Source: a virus. From it: 64,000 bases of DNA. Of this stretch, positions 23,578 to 33,111 are shown one piece after another; position 1 is the stretch's first letter, and each line of letters begins with the position of its first letter. The translations under genes and the position numbers were made by a program. Where the stretch lies: positions 86,675 to 150,674 of IMG/VR virus record IMGVR_UViG_3300031521_000014. One strand, 5' to 3'. The notes below the pieces were generated by a model that saw only the letters and a list, made by a program, of their open reading frames with translations, searched no databases and was not told the origin of the DNA.

Positions 23578-24127
23578 GATAACTGTATATGATCGATGTA
23601 AAGCAGCCTTTAGAGAACTAGTCTCATTGCATGTTAATGGTGCTGATTTTAGAATTAAGATAAAACTGGATGGTGTTGATACCACACAGGGTCATCGTAA
23701 GCTATCTGAGTTATCAGAGATATTTGATATTATTAATGAAAAATATACATCAAGTATCCTATCAGTAACAAGTCTAGGCAGTATCTCTGGAATAGCAGAT
23801 ATTGATATAAGAACTCTTCTCGATGATCTTATGTGCAGATATGCGTTATTGCTACGTATGCACCATGTTCGTTTTGAGGATTATCGTGTTCTTGTTAAAG
23901 ATATAGGTTTTCTCTCTAAGAACACTGTTCTTGAGAAAGCCACATCCTCTAACTATGTTATAGCCAATGAGGCTAATGTTGTAAATGCTTTAGATGCCAC
24001 GCAAGCAGCAAACTTACAGTACTATTGTTTAATTCTATTATTCAGCCTCTTTATAAATTACGGTAAAAATGTCATTAATGAAATCACTAACACCGAAGGG
24101 ATCACGAATGAAAAACAACAAAAATGA
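23570..24127 (+). CDS. Unknown helical protein (185 aa)
   Basis: Helical with 'RCKAAFRELVSLHVNGADFR' at the start and a hydrophobic C-terminal stretch 'YYCLILLFSLFINYG' that could be a buried helix or a weak membrane segment. AAGAGGAGAAG precedes the ATG. The start overlaps the previous gene and the end overlaps the next by 20 bases, so translation is coupled. Function unknown. Confidence 0.82.
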   Translation: MDEITVYDRCKAAFRELVSLHVNGADFRIKIKLDGVDTTQGHRKLSELSEIFDIINEKYTSSILSVTSLGSISGIADIDIRTLLDDLMCRYALLLRMHHVRFEDYRVLVKDIGFLSKNTVLEKATSSNYVIANEANVVNALDATQAANLQYYCLILLFSLFINYGKNVINEITNTEGITNEKQQK

Positions 24128-24707
24128 TATGCTACAACCTGTTATGGTTAAAACAGAAGCGCATATTAATATCAATAGCCGATCAACTACTGACTTAGGT
24201 AAACGTTTATGTTACAGCTATCCTTTTGCTATAAAAACGATTTGTGGTCCTGCTGGCAGTATTCGTAACTTTATAGACTTTCTTTGTAAAGAAGGTTATC
24301 CGGCTGAACTTTTACCTAAAACCAGAATGACTAAAGATGATATTCTTCGTGTTCCTAAACTTCCTAAACGTGTTAATAATTATCTCGCTATCTTAGCTTA
24401 TATACTTACACAACGTATACTACAGGATAAACGATTGCAAGTAAGTATGAAATCCAATACACTACCTTATACGAGTTATCGTGAAACTCGTAAAGAGACT
24501 TTGTTCAACTCTGTTATTGAACTTAGTATTCCAGATGTGAAGATGTGGAAGTATGTGTTTGTTGTTAATAAGATCGATGAACTTGTTAAAGCAGATAACT
24601 TTAACAAAGCTACTGCTAACGCTCTTGTAGAGAGCTGCATGAAAGACCCTACGTCTAAACTCTTTAAAGGTACCAATATAGAGAACCTCGTTAACGATGA
24701 GAAATAA
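24108..24707 (+). CDS. Unknown basic protein (199 aa)
   Basis: ATG 24108 is preferred to the ATG at 24069, because GAAGGG lies seven bases before it. The protein is basic, with 'ININSRSTTDLGKRLCYSYP' near the start and 'ILRVPKLPKRVNNYLAILAY' in the middle. Last gene of the four-gene unit, converging on the giant transglycosylase gene. No motif recognised; the first half may be strand-rich like small tail proteins. Confidence 0.8.
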   Translation: MKNNKNDMLQPVMVKTEAHININSRSTTDLGKRLCYSYPFAIKTICGPAGSIRNFIDFLCKEGYPAELLPKTRMTKDDILRVPKLPKRVNNYLAILAYILTQRILQDKRLQVSMKSNTLPYTSYRETRKETLFNSVIELSIPDVKMWKYVFVVNKIDELVKADNFNKATANALVESCMKDPTSKLFKGTNIENLVNDEK

Positions 24708-24708
24708 G

Positions 24709-24740
24709 CTACAGAGACTGGGATATCCCAGTCTCTGTAG
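24709..24740. terminator. Bidirectional terminator
   Basis: Perfect 32-base palindrome between convergent genes; it starts two bases after one stop codon and ends one base before the other. Confidence 0.92.
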
Positions 24741-24741
24741 T

Positions 24742-27700
24742 CTACCACGTTGTTTTTCTTTTTAAATTCACAGCAGGTGTTCCCATATCTGTAGACATCG
24801 GTTGCTTGCTAGTATTATTAACCGGAGTATTTCCAGTCTCAGAAGTATTACCATTGTCGCTATTCATAGACAATGTTTTATTTAATAAAGAAGCATTACT
24901 TGCAACTAACTGTTCTAGTAAATTAACCATCTTAGTTTGTGTATCTAACGATCTTGTTAATGTTCCACTAATCGTTTTAAGATTACTGTTACTATCTCCT
25001 GCTATTTCTAATTTAGCCACATCTGATTTAGCATTAAATGTCGTATCAGGTGTTTGCGTTTTATTAACAGCATCTGCTATTCCTGCTGTAGGTGAACTTG
25101 GATTAACCGTAGGAACATCTGTTATAGGAGCACTTGTATTGCCAGCAGGTTTACCAGCACCTGCGTCACTAGGAACAGGCGGTGTACTAGAAGTAGGAGC
25201 AGTATCAGTATTATTCGTACTACTTCCTGCGTCGCTTGGTGTAGGAGTGGTTGGTCCAACTGGAGTATTGCCATTAACATCACTCGTTGTACTATTAGTA
25301 TCACTTGTATTGTTAGCAGGTTGTGCACCTGGACTAAATCCATATTCAGAAGCACGCGATACTAATCTACTCTCTAGTTCAGTATAGATCTCACTAATCG
25401 ATCTGGCTCGGCCTTTACCTTTATTAGTGTAAAATATGCTATCATTGGCTTTTGCTTCTTTAGGCATCATATCTGCGCCAATAGCATCAGGAGGGGCTTT
25501 TAAGAATTTAGTTGCTCCACCCGCTCCTAAAAAGTGTGCCAAGTATAAATCGGTAACATTAGGATTAGGCTTAACCTTCTCTATGACCTTAGCATTTTCT
25601 TTAAGGAACTCTGCTCCCATTGTAGCATTTGCTTCTGCATTAAAAGGTGAGGTTGATTTATCAATTCCATACTTGCTACCGTATTTCTGTAACATAGTAG
25701 CCCAGGTACTATTTAAAAATTGAAATAGTCCTGATGCCGAAGAGGTTCCAGCTTTATCATTAGGATTTAATCCCGACTCTATAGCAGCAAAAGTTTTTAA
25801 TATGTTGGCATTAACACCTGTTTTTAAAGCTACCCCGTCTAACATTTCTAGAATCTTAGACTTGTCACCTTTAACAGCATTATTATTGAAACTACCTGTA
25901 CTAAAAAAGTTACCAACCCCAGATTTAACAGAATCATAAGCCGAGCTAGCTTTATCAGCTATATTACTAGCGGTTTCTTTAACACTTGTTTTGGCAGAAT
26001 CGTAAGCAGCCCCGGCTTTACTTTTAAAGCTAGTCATATAGTCCTTAACTTTATCATAATAGGATTGCTTATCTTTTTCTTTCTTATCCTTCTCACTTTG
26101 AGGGCTGCTAACATTATCTTTACCATTACCACCGTTAGCACCTGATGGATCTTTATACTTAACGTCTAGATCTTCATCTGGTTTTATAGGATTGCCATTT
26201 TCGTCTAAGATAGGATCACTAGGGTCATCTATATTAAAACCAAAATAATGTTCTGTAATAGCACCTGATAATGTTAAGTTGTCTGAAGCCATTAGTTTTG
26301 TTATAGAAAAGATGTCATAGGCTATCATAGCTTGACCTAAGAATGGTACCATTCTAGCTGTAATCTTAGCAGTCATAACGGCTGCTAGTCTACCGCCAGC
26401 AATGGTTCCTAACTTCTTAATGATTTTACCTTTTATAGATTCCATCATTGTTAATAACTTTGTAGGTTTCAGTTTTGCTAATAACCCGCCAGCCTCAGCT
26501 CCTGCTTCTCCTACTTTCAATGCAGCACCACCGGCTTCGGCTACTTTAACACCGGTGCTACCCGCTTTACTCATAACCTCACCTGCGCCAGTTACACCTT
26601 TATAAGCACCATAAGCCCCCATGACACCACCAGCAACAGCAGTACCTGCTTTACCAGCAAAACCTAATACACTTCCAGCACCTTTAAGTAGCCCTGGTAA
26701 GAATTTACCAAATAGTGCAGGGAGTAACTTAATAACACCCCATATACTCGCACCTATCGTAAATATTTTACCCATAGCTCCTGTTAATAAAGGAAGAGCC
26801 ATTTTTAATAAGTCAAATATACCCGAGCTATCTTTAGTAAGACCTGCTGTCTTAATAGCCGTATCTGAAGCTTTAGGTTTCTTACCAAATATTCCTAGCC
26901 TATCTCTCCAGTCTCCATCGCGCTTACCACTACCGTCTCTATCAAAGGGATTTTTGGTATCTTTATTCTTATCTTTAGTCGGCTTTTTAACTTTAGGTTC
27001 CTCTTCAGTATCATCAGGGGCATTACCTCCAAAACCTAACATAAGACTAAGAATACTTCCAATACCACCAACAGTACCTTTGGCTGCCTTGTATCCAAAT
27101 TTACCTAACTTGCCAATACCTCTTAAAACAGCAGGTACCTTTCCAACAGCTTTAGGGACATTTCCTATTATCTTTTTATCAAGCCCTCTAAGTTGTTTCA
27201 TTTTATCGGACATAAGAATATTGCCAATACCCTTAGCACCTTTCCAACCATACTTAGCAGCAAAGTAAGGAATCTTAAAGGCTGTCTTAATACCTGTTTT
27301 AGCTAACCCGGCAGCACCATGGAATAATTTACTATCCAGACCACGAGCACTACTAAACGCATTCTTAATATTGGTTTTAGCTTGTCTTTTTCTAAAGGCC
27401 ATAAAGTCTTTCTTAATATCAAAGCCTGTGTTTTCTGCCCAGGTTTTAAAATCTTTAATATACCCCGCTTGATACTCAGGACTTTTAAAGAACTCTTCTT
27501 TAAGCTGATCAACTTCTTCAGGTTTAGTAACCTTAACCTTTTTAAATTTATCTTTAGCTGCTTTAAGTATCGGTTCTTCTTTCTTAACTTCTTCAGACTG
27601 TTCTTTTATAACGGTCTTAGTAAATTCATTCATATCGATATCTTGACTAATACCTTGAGCTTCCATCCATGTTTTAAAGTCAGTAATGGTTTTATTTTTA

Positions 27701-30132
27701 AACTCATTACTTCCAAAAAACTCAGCACGAAAGTTTCTTAATTTGCTAAAGTCAAATTTAGGTCTATCAATATACCTTTCTTTAATCTGTGAGAATAATC
27801 CAGTTTTTGGAGTAGTCTCTGGTTTTTTAACTTCTGGTTCAACAAGTTTCTCAATCTCATCTTGTTTATACCCTAATCCAGATAACCACTCTCCTAATGT
27901 TTTAGCATTGCCAAATTTATAAGCATCACTTGAGAAGAACGCCTCACGTAGGGATGTTCTGTTATTAGTATCTGTAGCGTGTTTAGTACGTCTAGATTTT
28001 ATTCTATCCAATAACCTATCACCTACAGTTGCTTGTTCTGCAACTTCTGGGCCAGTATTTAAAAATCCACGTGCTGATTTAAGACCTTTTGTTATCTTAC
28101 CATTCACAGTATTCTTTTTGGCATCTTCTTTAGCTTTAAGCTCAGCACGGTATTTTAATTCATTCTCGGTATCATAATTACTGATGTCGCCTATAGAATT
28201 TTTAAGTAACTCTTTTGTACTGTCCTGATTATACTTATAACCATCTGTACGAACATCAAACCCCATCGCACCTAATCGTGTACCTACATCATTATATCCT
28301 AAATCATGTAGTTTACTTAAGGTAGCGTTAATATTAGGTATACCACTTTTGATACCTTTTAAATCATAATGTATATAATCTAAATAGGAAGGATCTTCTT
28401 TGCCTTGATCAAGCATCTTAGTAATAGCAGAGGTTAGTTTATTTTTTAGTCTTCCTGTAAAGTTAACTAAAAATCTCTCTGAGACTAATGAGGATGGGGC
28501 TATAGACCCACCTGCTGTAAAATAAGACATCAAGCCTTTTTTAATACTTGTTTTCTCATTAGCACTAAGTTTAAGACCACCATCTGTTTCTAGTTTATTA
28601 ATAAAACTTTCCATAGCCGGCGTAACATTTCTATTAACCGTTAATGCGATGTCTCTTTTTATATTATCAACCATACCATCTGAGGTTGTAAACTTATTAC
28701 GAGTATGATCATAATACAATTCGTGTTTATCAGGAGTTGAATCTTTTAGACGTAATGATTTAATCTCACCGTAGATCTTACTTAATAATCCAGGTATAAC
28801 CTTAACAACTGAATTCTTGGTTTTAACATCAAATTGTGCCGCATCATTAAGATTTTCAGTATTAAAATTAAGAGTATGCGTCCTATTTGGATTACTAAGA
28901 TCGGCGAGTGTTCCAAAGATTCCTCTTTTAGCACCGGCAAGTAGACCATCACCTTTTGCAGAATAGGCTTGATTCTTGAAAAATTCATTAACATCCATAC
29001 CCGCATTCTTAGCACCATAAACGGCTCTCTTGCCTAGATTAGTTTTACCTAGTTTATTGCCTGCTATATTAGCCAGTTTATCTCTAGCAAACTGCCCGGC
29101 CATTTGACCAGCCATAAAACCTTTACCACCCATCATAGAGGAAGCATCATTAAGACCTTCACCCATCTCAGCCATATCACCGACACCACTTATGCCGTCT
29201 TTAAAGTTTTCAGCTGTTTCAGTAATAGTAGACATTAGGTTACGTTTTAAAGCCATCAACGGATTAATATCAGAATAGAATAGATCTGTCACACCTTGAC
29301 GTGATCTGTTCATCACAGATTCTTTTAATAACTCTGAGTTACGAGCTTTAATAACATCTGGTAATCCAGTGTTATGAATCATACTTTCAAATTGTGATTT
29401 AAAACCTATAAGACTAGATTTTAAAAGACTGAATTGTTCTTTGGCTATAAAAAGTGATTTGTACTTTAATTCTAAATCTCTACGTTGGTATGCTGCCGTT
29501 ATCTCAATATCGTATTTAAAACTTCTACCAGTATAAGATGAGATACTTGCAAGTATCTCATTAGTAGACTTATAACGTTTTTCGTCGATACCTTCTTTAA
29601 TAAGATCATCAATACGTTCTTTTTTATACTGCTCTCCGAATACTTCATTCATAGCAGTTGTAATCATTACCGTTTCAGGATCAGGTTCATTTCTACCTCT
29701 ACCTGTATCTTCAGTACCTAATTTACTTTTTATCTTTTCTATAATATTGCGTGTTAATCCAGATTTAGGGGCAATCCTATCCATTGCAGCTAAAGTGACT
29801 CTTGAAGTTTTCTTAACATCTGCAATAGAAGATTTAACTTTATCAGAAAGTTCATTATGAACAGATAGAATATCGCTTATCTCAGAAGATAAAGATTTCG
29901 GCATCGCTTTGTTTGCTAAGTCAATTGCACCCTTAATACTAAGAGCTTCCTTACCAGCTTCTTTAAAACCTTTTCCAACACTTTTGACAGATTTAGTAAC
30001 AGCTTCTCTAGAGCCTGGTTCTGGCTCTTCAGCATCCATATCAAAAATATCGTCAAAGCCTTCTAAATCTTTCGACAGGCCTGCGTCATCGTCAATATCG
30101 AAATCTTCGATAGAGTCTTTTTTCTTCGCCAT
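24742..30132 (-). CDS. Giant virion protein with lytic transglycosylase domain, tape-measure-like (1796 aa)
   Basis: An SLT-type transglycosylase domain lies at residues ~1430-1570: 'NILKTFAAIESGLNP' with catalytic Glu at 1452, then 'SASGLFQFLNSTWATML' and 'LYLAHFLGAGGATKFL'. It would cut peptidoglycan during DNA entry. Upstream, residues 727, 800 and 876 start three copies of a ~40-residue repeat (L-R-x-E-F-F-x-S-x-E-[FY]-x ... D-F-K-T-W-x-E), and residues ~1090-1290 are Gly/Ala-rich and hydrophobic, as in tape-measure proteins. The N-terminus is acidic and the last ~200 residues are Thr/Ser/Pro/Asn-rich and disordered. AAGGAGGTC precedes the ATG. phiKZ has a similar giant transglycosylase gene next to a virion RNA polymerase gene; here it is divergent from beta'. 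Confidence 0.82.
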   Translation of the reverse strand: MAKKKDSIEDFDIDDDAGLSKDLEGFDDIFDMDAEEPEPGSREAVTKSVKSVGKGFKEAGKEALSIKGAIDLANKAMPKSLSSEISDILSVHNELSDKVKSSIADVKKTSRVTLAAMDRIAPKSGLTRNIIEKIKSKLGTEDTGRGRNEPDPETVMITTAMNEVFGEQYKKERIDDLIKEGIDEKRYKSTNEILASISSYTGRSFKYDIEITAAYQRRDLELKYKSLFIAKEQFSLLKSSLIGFKSQFESMIHNTGLPDVIKARNSELLKESVMNRSRQGVTDLFYSDINPLMALKRNLMSTITETAENFKDGISGVGDMAEMGEGLNDASSMMGGKGFMAGQMAGQFARDKLANIAGNKLGKTNLGKRAVYGAKNAGMDVNEFFKNQAYSAKGDGLLAGAKRGIFGTLADLSNPNRTHTLNFNTENLNDAAQFDVKTKNSVVKVIPGLLSKIYGEIKSLRLKDSTPDKHELYYDHTRNKFTTSDGMVDNIKRDIALTVNRNVTPAMESFINKLETDGGLKLSANEKTSIKKGLMSYFTAGGSIAPSSLVSERFLVNFTGRLKNKLTSAITKMLDQGKEDPSYLDYIHYDLKGIKSGIPNINATLSKLHDLGYNDVGTRLGAMGFDVRTDGYKYNQDSTKELLKNSIGDISNYDTENELKYRAELKAKEDAKKNTVNGKITKGLKSARGFLNTGPEVAEQATVGDRLLDRIKSRRTKHATDTNNRTSLREAFFSSDAYKFGNAKTLGEWLSGLGYKQDEIEKLVEPEVKKPETTPKTGLFSQIKERYIDRPKFDFSKLRNFRAEFFGSNEFKNKTITDFKTWMEAQGISQDIDMNEFTKTVIKEQSEEVKKEEPILKAAKDKFKKVKVTKPEEVDQLKEEFFKSPEYQAGYIKDFKTWAENTGFDIKKDFMAFRKRQAKTNIKNAFSSARGLDSKLFHGAAGLAKTGIKTAFKIPYFAAKYGWKGAKGIGNILMSDKMKQLRGLDKKIIGNVPKAVGKVPAVLRGIGKLGKFGYKAAKGTVGGIGSILSLMLGFGGNAPDDTEEEPKVKKPTKDKNKDTKNPFDRDGSGKRDGDWRDRLGIFGKKPKASDTAIKTAGLTKDSSGIFDLLKMALPLLTGAMGKIFTIGASIWGVIKLLPALFGKFLPGLLKGAGSVLGFAGKAGTAVAGGVMGAYGAYKGVTGAGEVMSKAGSTGVKVAEAGGAALKVGEAGAEAGGLLAKLKPTKLLTMMESIKGKIIKKLGTIAGGRLAAVMTAKITARMVPFLGQAMIAYDIFSITKLMASDNLTLSGAITEHYFGFNIDDPSDPILDENGNPIKPDEDLDVKYKDPSGANGGNGKDNVSSPQSEKDKKEKDKQSYYDKVKDYMTSFKSKAGAAYDSAKTSVKETASNIADKASSAYDSVKSGVGNFFSTGSFNNNAVKGDKSKILEMLDGVALKTGVNANILKTFAAIESGLNPNDKAGTSSASGLFQFLNSTWATMLQKYGSKYGIDKSTSPFNAEANATMGAEFLKENAKVIEKVKPNPNVTDLYLAHFLGAGGATKFLKAPPDAIGADMMPKEAKANDSIFYTNKGKGRARSISEIYTELESRLVSRASEYGFSPGAQPANNTSDTNSTTSDVNGNTPVGPTTPTPSDAGSSTNNTDTAPTSSTPPVPSDAGAGKPAGNTSAPITDVPTVNPSSPTAGIADAVNKTQTPDTTFNAKSDVAKLEIAGDSNSNLKTISGTLTRSLDTQTKMVNLLEQLVASNASLLNKTLSMNSDNGNTSETGNTPVNNTSKQPMSTDMGTPAVNLKRKTTW

Positions 30133-30164
30133 ATGACCTCCTTAATTTCTGTGTACATGATTCC

Positions 30165-30173
30165 ATGAATATT
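30165..30173 (+). promoter_or_regulatory. Candidate promoter (ATGAATATT motif)
   Basis: ATGAATATT 22 bases before the beta' start in a divergent gap. The same nine bases occur at 34816 and 51828, and a one-base variant at 44265, each upstream of a first gene. Confidence 0.4.
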
Positions 30174-30195
30174 AACTTAATATCAAGGAAACGTG

Positions 30196-32325
30196 ATGAT
30201 ATTACAGAGATTTATAAAGAATCCCAGCACATTTAACATAGAACTACTATTAGTTTTGACTCCTGAAAACTCTAGGATGTTGAAAGAAGTAAAGAAACCT
30301 ACTATATTTGAACCTAATACGCAAGTGTTTGATAAAGAAGGATTATTTTCTACAGAAATATTTGGTCCAGTTGGATCTACTATGCGTAAAGTTTTACCGG
30401 GCTATATTGATTTAGGGGTATCTGTTATTCACCCTGAGATATATGATTCTATATCACAACTTGGATCAATTTACGCTAGCATCATGTCAGGTGAACAAAG
30501 AGTAAGATACAATAAGATTACACGTAACTTTGATCCTGTCACAGATGAGGAAGAAGGACAAACAGGTTATAAGTATTTTCTAGATCATTACTTCGCAGGT
30601 AAGATTTCTTTTATGGAGAATGATAGTAGTAAGCGACAGTATAACTTAAAAATAGTTGAAAACGGAATGGATGTTACCAAAACGATTACTAAAATGATCG
30701 TGTTGCCAGCAGGACTTAGAGATTATACCATTAACAAGTCTGGAAGGGGTGAAGAAGACGAAGTTAATACTCTCTATAGAAAAGTACTCGCCATTACGAG
30801 TATGGTTAAAAACACCACTCTAGATGATGATAACTTAGCACTACTTGATCCGATGCGTTTTAGATTACAGATGGCGTTTAACGAGATCTATAATCACTTT
30901 GCCGATCTTATGGATGGTAAGAATAAATTCTTACAAAGTAAATTTTCAAAACGTGCTATCATGTTTGGTACACGTAATGTTATTACATCAACACCTAACT
31001 ATATTACAGATTTAAAATCTCCGACCAAAACAGGTGTGAACCATACGATTGTTGGTATTTATCAATTTATAAAAAGTATAACACCTATTGCTGCTAATAA
31101 GGTTATTAACATTTTTATTAGTCGATTTATGAACCCAACAACTAACACGGCAATATTAGTTAACCCCAAAACAATGAAAACTGAAATTGTTGATATTCCT
31201 GTTAAAAAGAGAGATGACTGGATATCGTTAGACGGATTAAATAATCTGTTTAATAAATTTGCACAAGATAGTTTTAAAAGTTTACCTGTTAAGATTAATG
31301 GTTATTATCTTATGCTAATTTACGATGACGGTAAAAATGTTAAGTACTATTTTAACACCGATGATATTGATGAAAAAACAGATAGAAAGTATATCAGGCC
31401 TATTACCTATATTGAGCTTGTTTACATGGCGATATACGATGTTAAAGATAAATACCCAGCATTCTTAACACGTTATCCTGTCGCTGCTCTGGGCGGTATC
31501 TATCCAAGTTATCAATACGTTAAAACAACTATAAACGGTAGAACTGTTAACTTTAGTATGGACAACATTTCTAAAACAGTTTATGAGTATCCTAAACTAG
31601 GTGATGAGTACGTTAACTCTATGTCAATTTCACAATACCATCTAAAGCGAGCTGGCGCAGATTATGATGGCGATATGATGAGCAGTAATGGGCTATTAAC
31701 AGCAGAGTCTATAGCTGAAGTAAAAAGGATTCTTAATACAAAAGAATACTATATTACTCCAGACGGTGAAGCTACCTATACTATAGCTACAGATACTTTA
31801 GAATATGTTATGGCTCATTTATCAGATACTAGTCTATTATCTAAGGTATATCAATTTCAAGAGCTAACAGATTTCATACCTGTTGATAAACTTTGCACCG
31901 CTTTAACAAAAATTTATAATACTTCTTTTGGTCATAATGAAACTGTAGAAACATTTAAAAAATGGTTAGAGACACGAATATACCGAGAAGGTGATGAAGT
32001 TGATGTTGTTGCTAATGGTAAAGGTGATATATACGGATATGGTAGATACCGAGAATTTAATAAAGGTACAGAGATTTACTCACCTCTTTCTAAAACTAAG
32101 AGATATGGTTTTATTTCAGATCTAGCCAGTGTTGTTAAAGGAACTGGTACTAAGATACTAAACCATATATTAACCGAAGTAGATACTAAGAAAATAGATG
32201 TGATGCTTTTAGCTAGAACTGAAAGTCTTATACCTTACTATGAGAAATTTGGATTTAAAGTTGTTGATGCTAAAGGTGTCAATGTAAAGATAACTAAACC
32301 TTTGATGGTGAGGTACGCACAGTAA
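30196..32325 (+). CDS. RNA polymerase beta' N-terminal part, catalytic, probably virion enzyme (709 aa)
   Basis: Carries the magnesium-binding loop of multisubunit RNA polymerases: 'RAGADYDGDMMSSNG' with D489, D491 and D493 corresponds to NADFDGDQMA. Upstream, 'AFLTRYPVAALGGIYPSYQYV' fits the beta' segment NRAPTLHRLGIQAFEP, and the N-terminal 'NTQVFDKEGLFSTEIFGP' fits the start of bacterial beta' ('GLFCERIFGP'). Length 709 covers only about the first half of beta', so the C-terminal half must be another gene, not seen in this window. ATG 30196 is preferred over GTG 30193 for spacing to AAGGAA. It is divergent from the giant virion protein and its stop overlaps the HNH gene. In phiKZ a beta' piece is adjacent to the transglycosylase gene, which suggests the injected virion polymerase. 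Confidence 0.88.
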   Translation: MILQRFIKNPSTFNIELLLVLTPENSRMLKEVKKPTIFEPNTQVFDKEGLFSTEIFGPVGSTMRKVLPGYIDLGVSVIHPEIYDSISQLGSIYASIMSGEQRVRYNKITRNFDPVTDEEEGQTGYKYFLDHYFAGKISFMENDSSKRQYNLKIVENGMDVTKTITKMIVLPAGLRDYTINKSGRGEEDEVNTLYRKVLAITSMVKNTTLDDDNLALLDPMRFRLQMAFNEIYNHFADLMDGKNKFLQSKFSKRAIMFGTRNVITSTPNYITDLKSPTKTGVNHTIVGIYQFIKSITPIAANKVINIFISRFMNPTTNTAILVNPKTMKTEIVDIPVKKRDDWISLDGLNNLFNKFAQDSFKSLPVKINGYYLMLIYDDGKNVKYYFNTDDIDEKTDRKYIRPITYIELVYMAIYDVKDKYPAFLTRYPVAALGGIYPSYQYVKTTINGRTVNFSMDNISKTVYEYPKLGDEYVNSMSISQYHLKRAGADYDGDMMSSNGLLTAESIAEVKRILNTKEYYITPDGEATYTIATDTLEYVMAHLSDTSLLSKVYQFQELTDFIPVDKLCTALTKIYNTSFGHNETVETFKKWLETRIYREGDEVDVVANGKGDIYGYGRYREFNKGTEIYSPLSKTKRYGFISDLASVVKGTGTKILNHILTEVDTKKIDVMLLARTESLIPYYEKFGFKVVDAKGVNVKITKPLMVRYAQ

Positions 32326-32747
32326 TGGCAACGTTAGTAGAAATTGACAAACTTGATGTTAAATTTCTAAACAACCTTGATAGTGAACGTTTTGATAGGA
32401 GATATGCCTGTAACGATAGCGGACAAGTCTATTTGATTAAACAAGATGGTGGGAAGACATGGGTTGCGCAACCCATGTCACCCTTTGTCACTCGCGATGG
32501 TTATGTAGAATATGTTTTAACGTCTATAACTAAAAGAAAGATACATATACAGGCGCAACGTATCGTTGCTGGGTTATATTGTAAAAAGAAACCTGGTTGT
32601 AATTATGTTAATCATAAGAATGGTATTCGTTACGATAACCACTATAAGAATTTAGAGTGGGTTACCCAATCTGATAATATTAAACATTCTTATAGAGTTT
32701 TAAGAACACGCTGGAATAGTAAAGCCAGTAAGTTTGAATTGTATTAA
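32325..32747 (+). CDS. HNH homing endonuclease (140 aa)
   Basis: Shows the HNH_3-type motif 'VNHKNGIRYDNHYKNLEWV' at about residues 99-117, followed by 'TQSDNIKHS', the common end of this family, with a preceding strand-rich part typical of NUMOD4-like HNH proteins ('QARIVAGLYC'-type segment before the motif). It cuts DNA and spreads itself by repair copying. Its ATG shares one base with the beta' stop (TAATG), so it is translated by coupling to beta'. There is no sign that it interrupts beta'. A terminator is absent; a new promoter motif follows at once. Confidence 0.88.
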   Translation: MATLVEIDKLDVKFLNNLDSERFDRRYACNDSGQVYLIKQDGGKTWVAQPMSPFVTRDGYVEYVLTSITKRKIHIQAQRIVAGLYCKKKPGCNYVNHKNGIRYDNHYKNLEWVTQSDNIKHSYRVLRTRWNSKASKFELY

Positions 32748-32756
32748 TTTTTGAAC

Positions 32757-32766
32757 ATATATTATT
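32757..32766 (+). promoter_or_regulatory. Candidate phage promoter (TATATTATT motif)
   Basis: ATATATTATT 27 bases before the ATG at 32794, directly after the HNH gene. Spacing is nearly the same as for the copy at 58393. Confidence 0.5.
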
Positions 32767-32793
32767 AACATAGAACAGCTCAAAGGAACAGTA

Positions 32794-33111
32794 ATGTCTG
32801 TGAAGTTTGTTTGTGTCGATTGTAGTGAGATTTTTGAAGCAGCCTCTATAGAGGATATTGCTTTAAGAGAAAAAAGGTGCGGCTATTGCTATAGCTGTTA
32901 TATACAAAGTAAACGTTCTGGCTTAAGAGATTTACAACTACGGAAGGAAAAGGTTATACATGTTGATGATAAGCACAAATTAAAGCATATTTTCATATGT
33001 TCAAATTGTGGTACATCGACTAAGCCACTTTCAGTTCCACCTCATAAGTGTCCAGAGTGTTTTAAAAAAGCATTTAAAAAACAAAAGGAGTGCGTCCATG
33101 TTATTATTTAG
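32794..33111 (+). CDS. Small zinc-ribbon protein (105 aa)
   Basis: Two Cys clusters: C7-x-x-C10 with C29-GYC-YSC near the N-terminus, and 'CSNCGT' paired with 'CPEC' near the C-terminus, so two zinc sites are likely. The linker and tail are Lys-rich ('KKAFKKQKE'), which suggests nucleic-acid or polymerase binding. First gene of a unit leading to the tubulin gene; its end overlaps the next ATG by 14 bases. The specific role is unknown. Confidence 0.82.
   Translation: MSVKFVCVDCSEIFEAASIEDIALREKRCGYCYSCYIQSKRSGLRDLQLRKEKVIHVDDKHKLKHIFICSNCGTSTKPLSVPPHKCPECFKKAFKKQKECVHVII

Noticed and set aside
26402-27268. Pro/Leu-rich open frames on the plus strand
   Set aside because: They are antisense shadows of the Gly/Ala-rich part of the giant transglycosylase protein.
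32325-32747. Intron in the RNA polymerase beta' gene carrying the HNH nuclease
   Set aside because: The beta' frame ends normally and no continuation of beta' follows the HNH gene, so there is no second exon.
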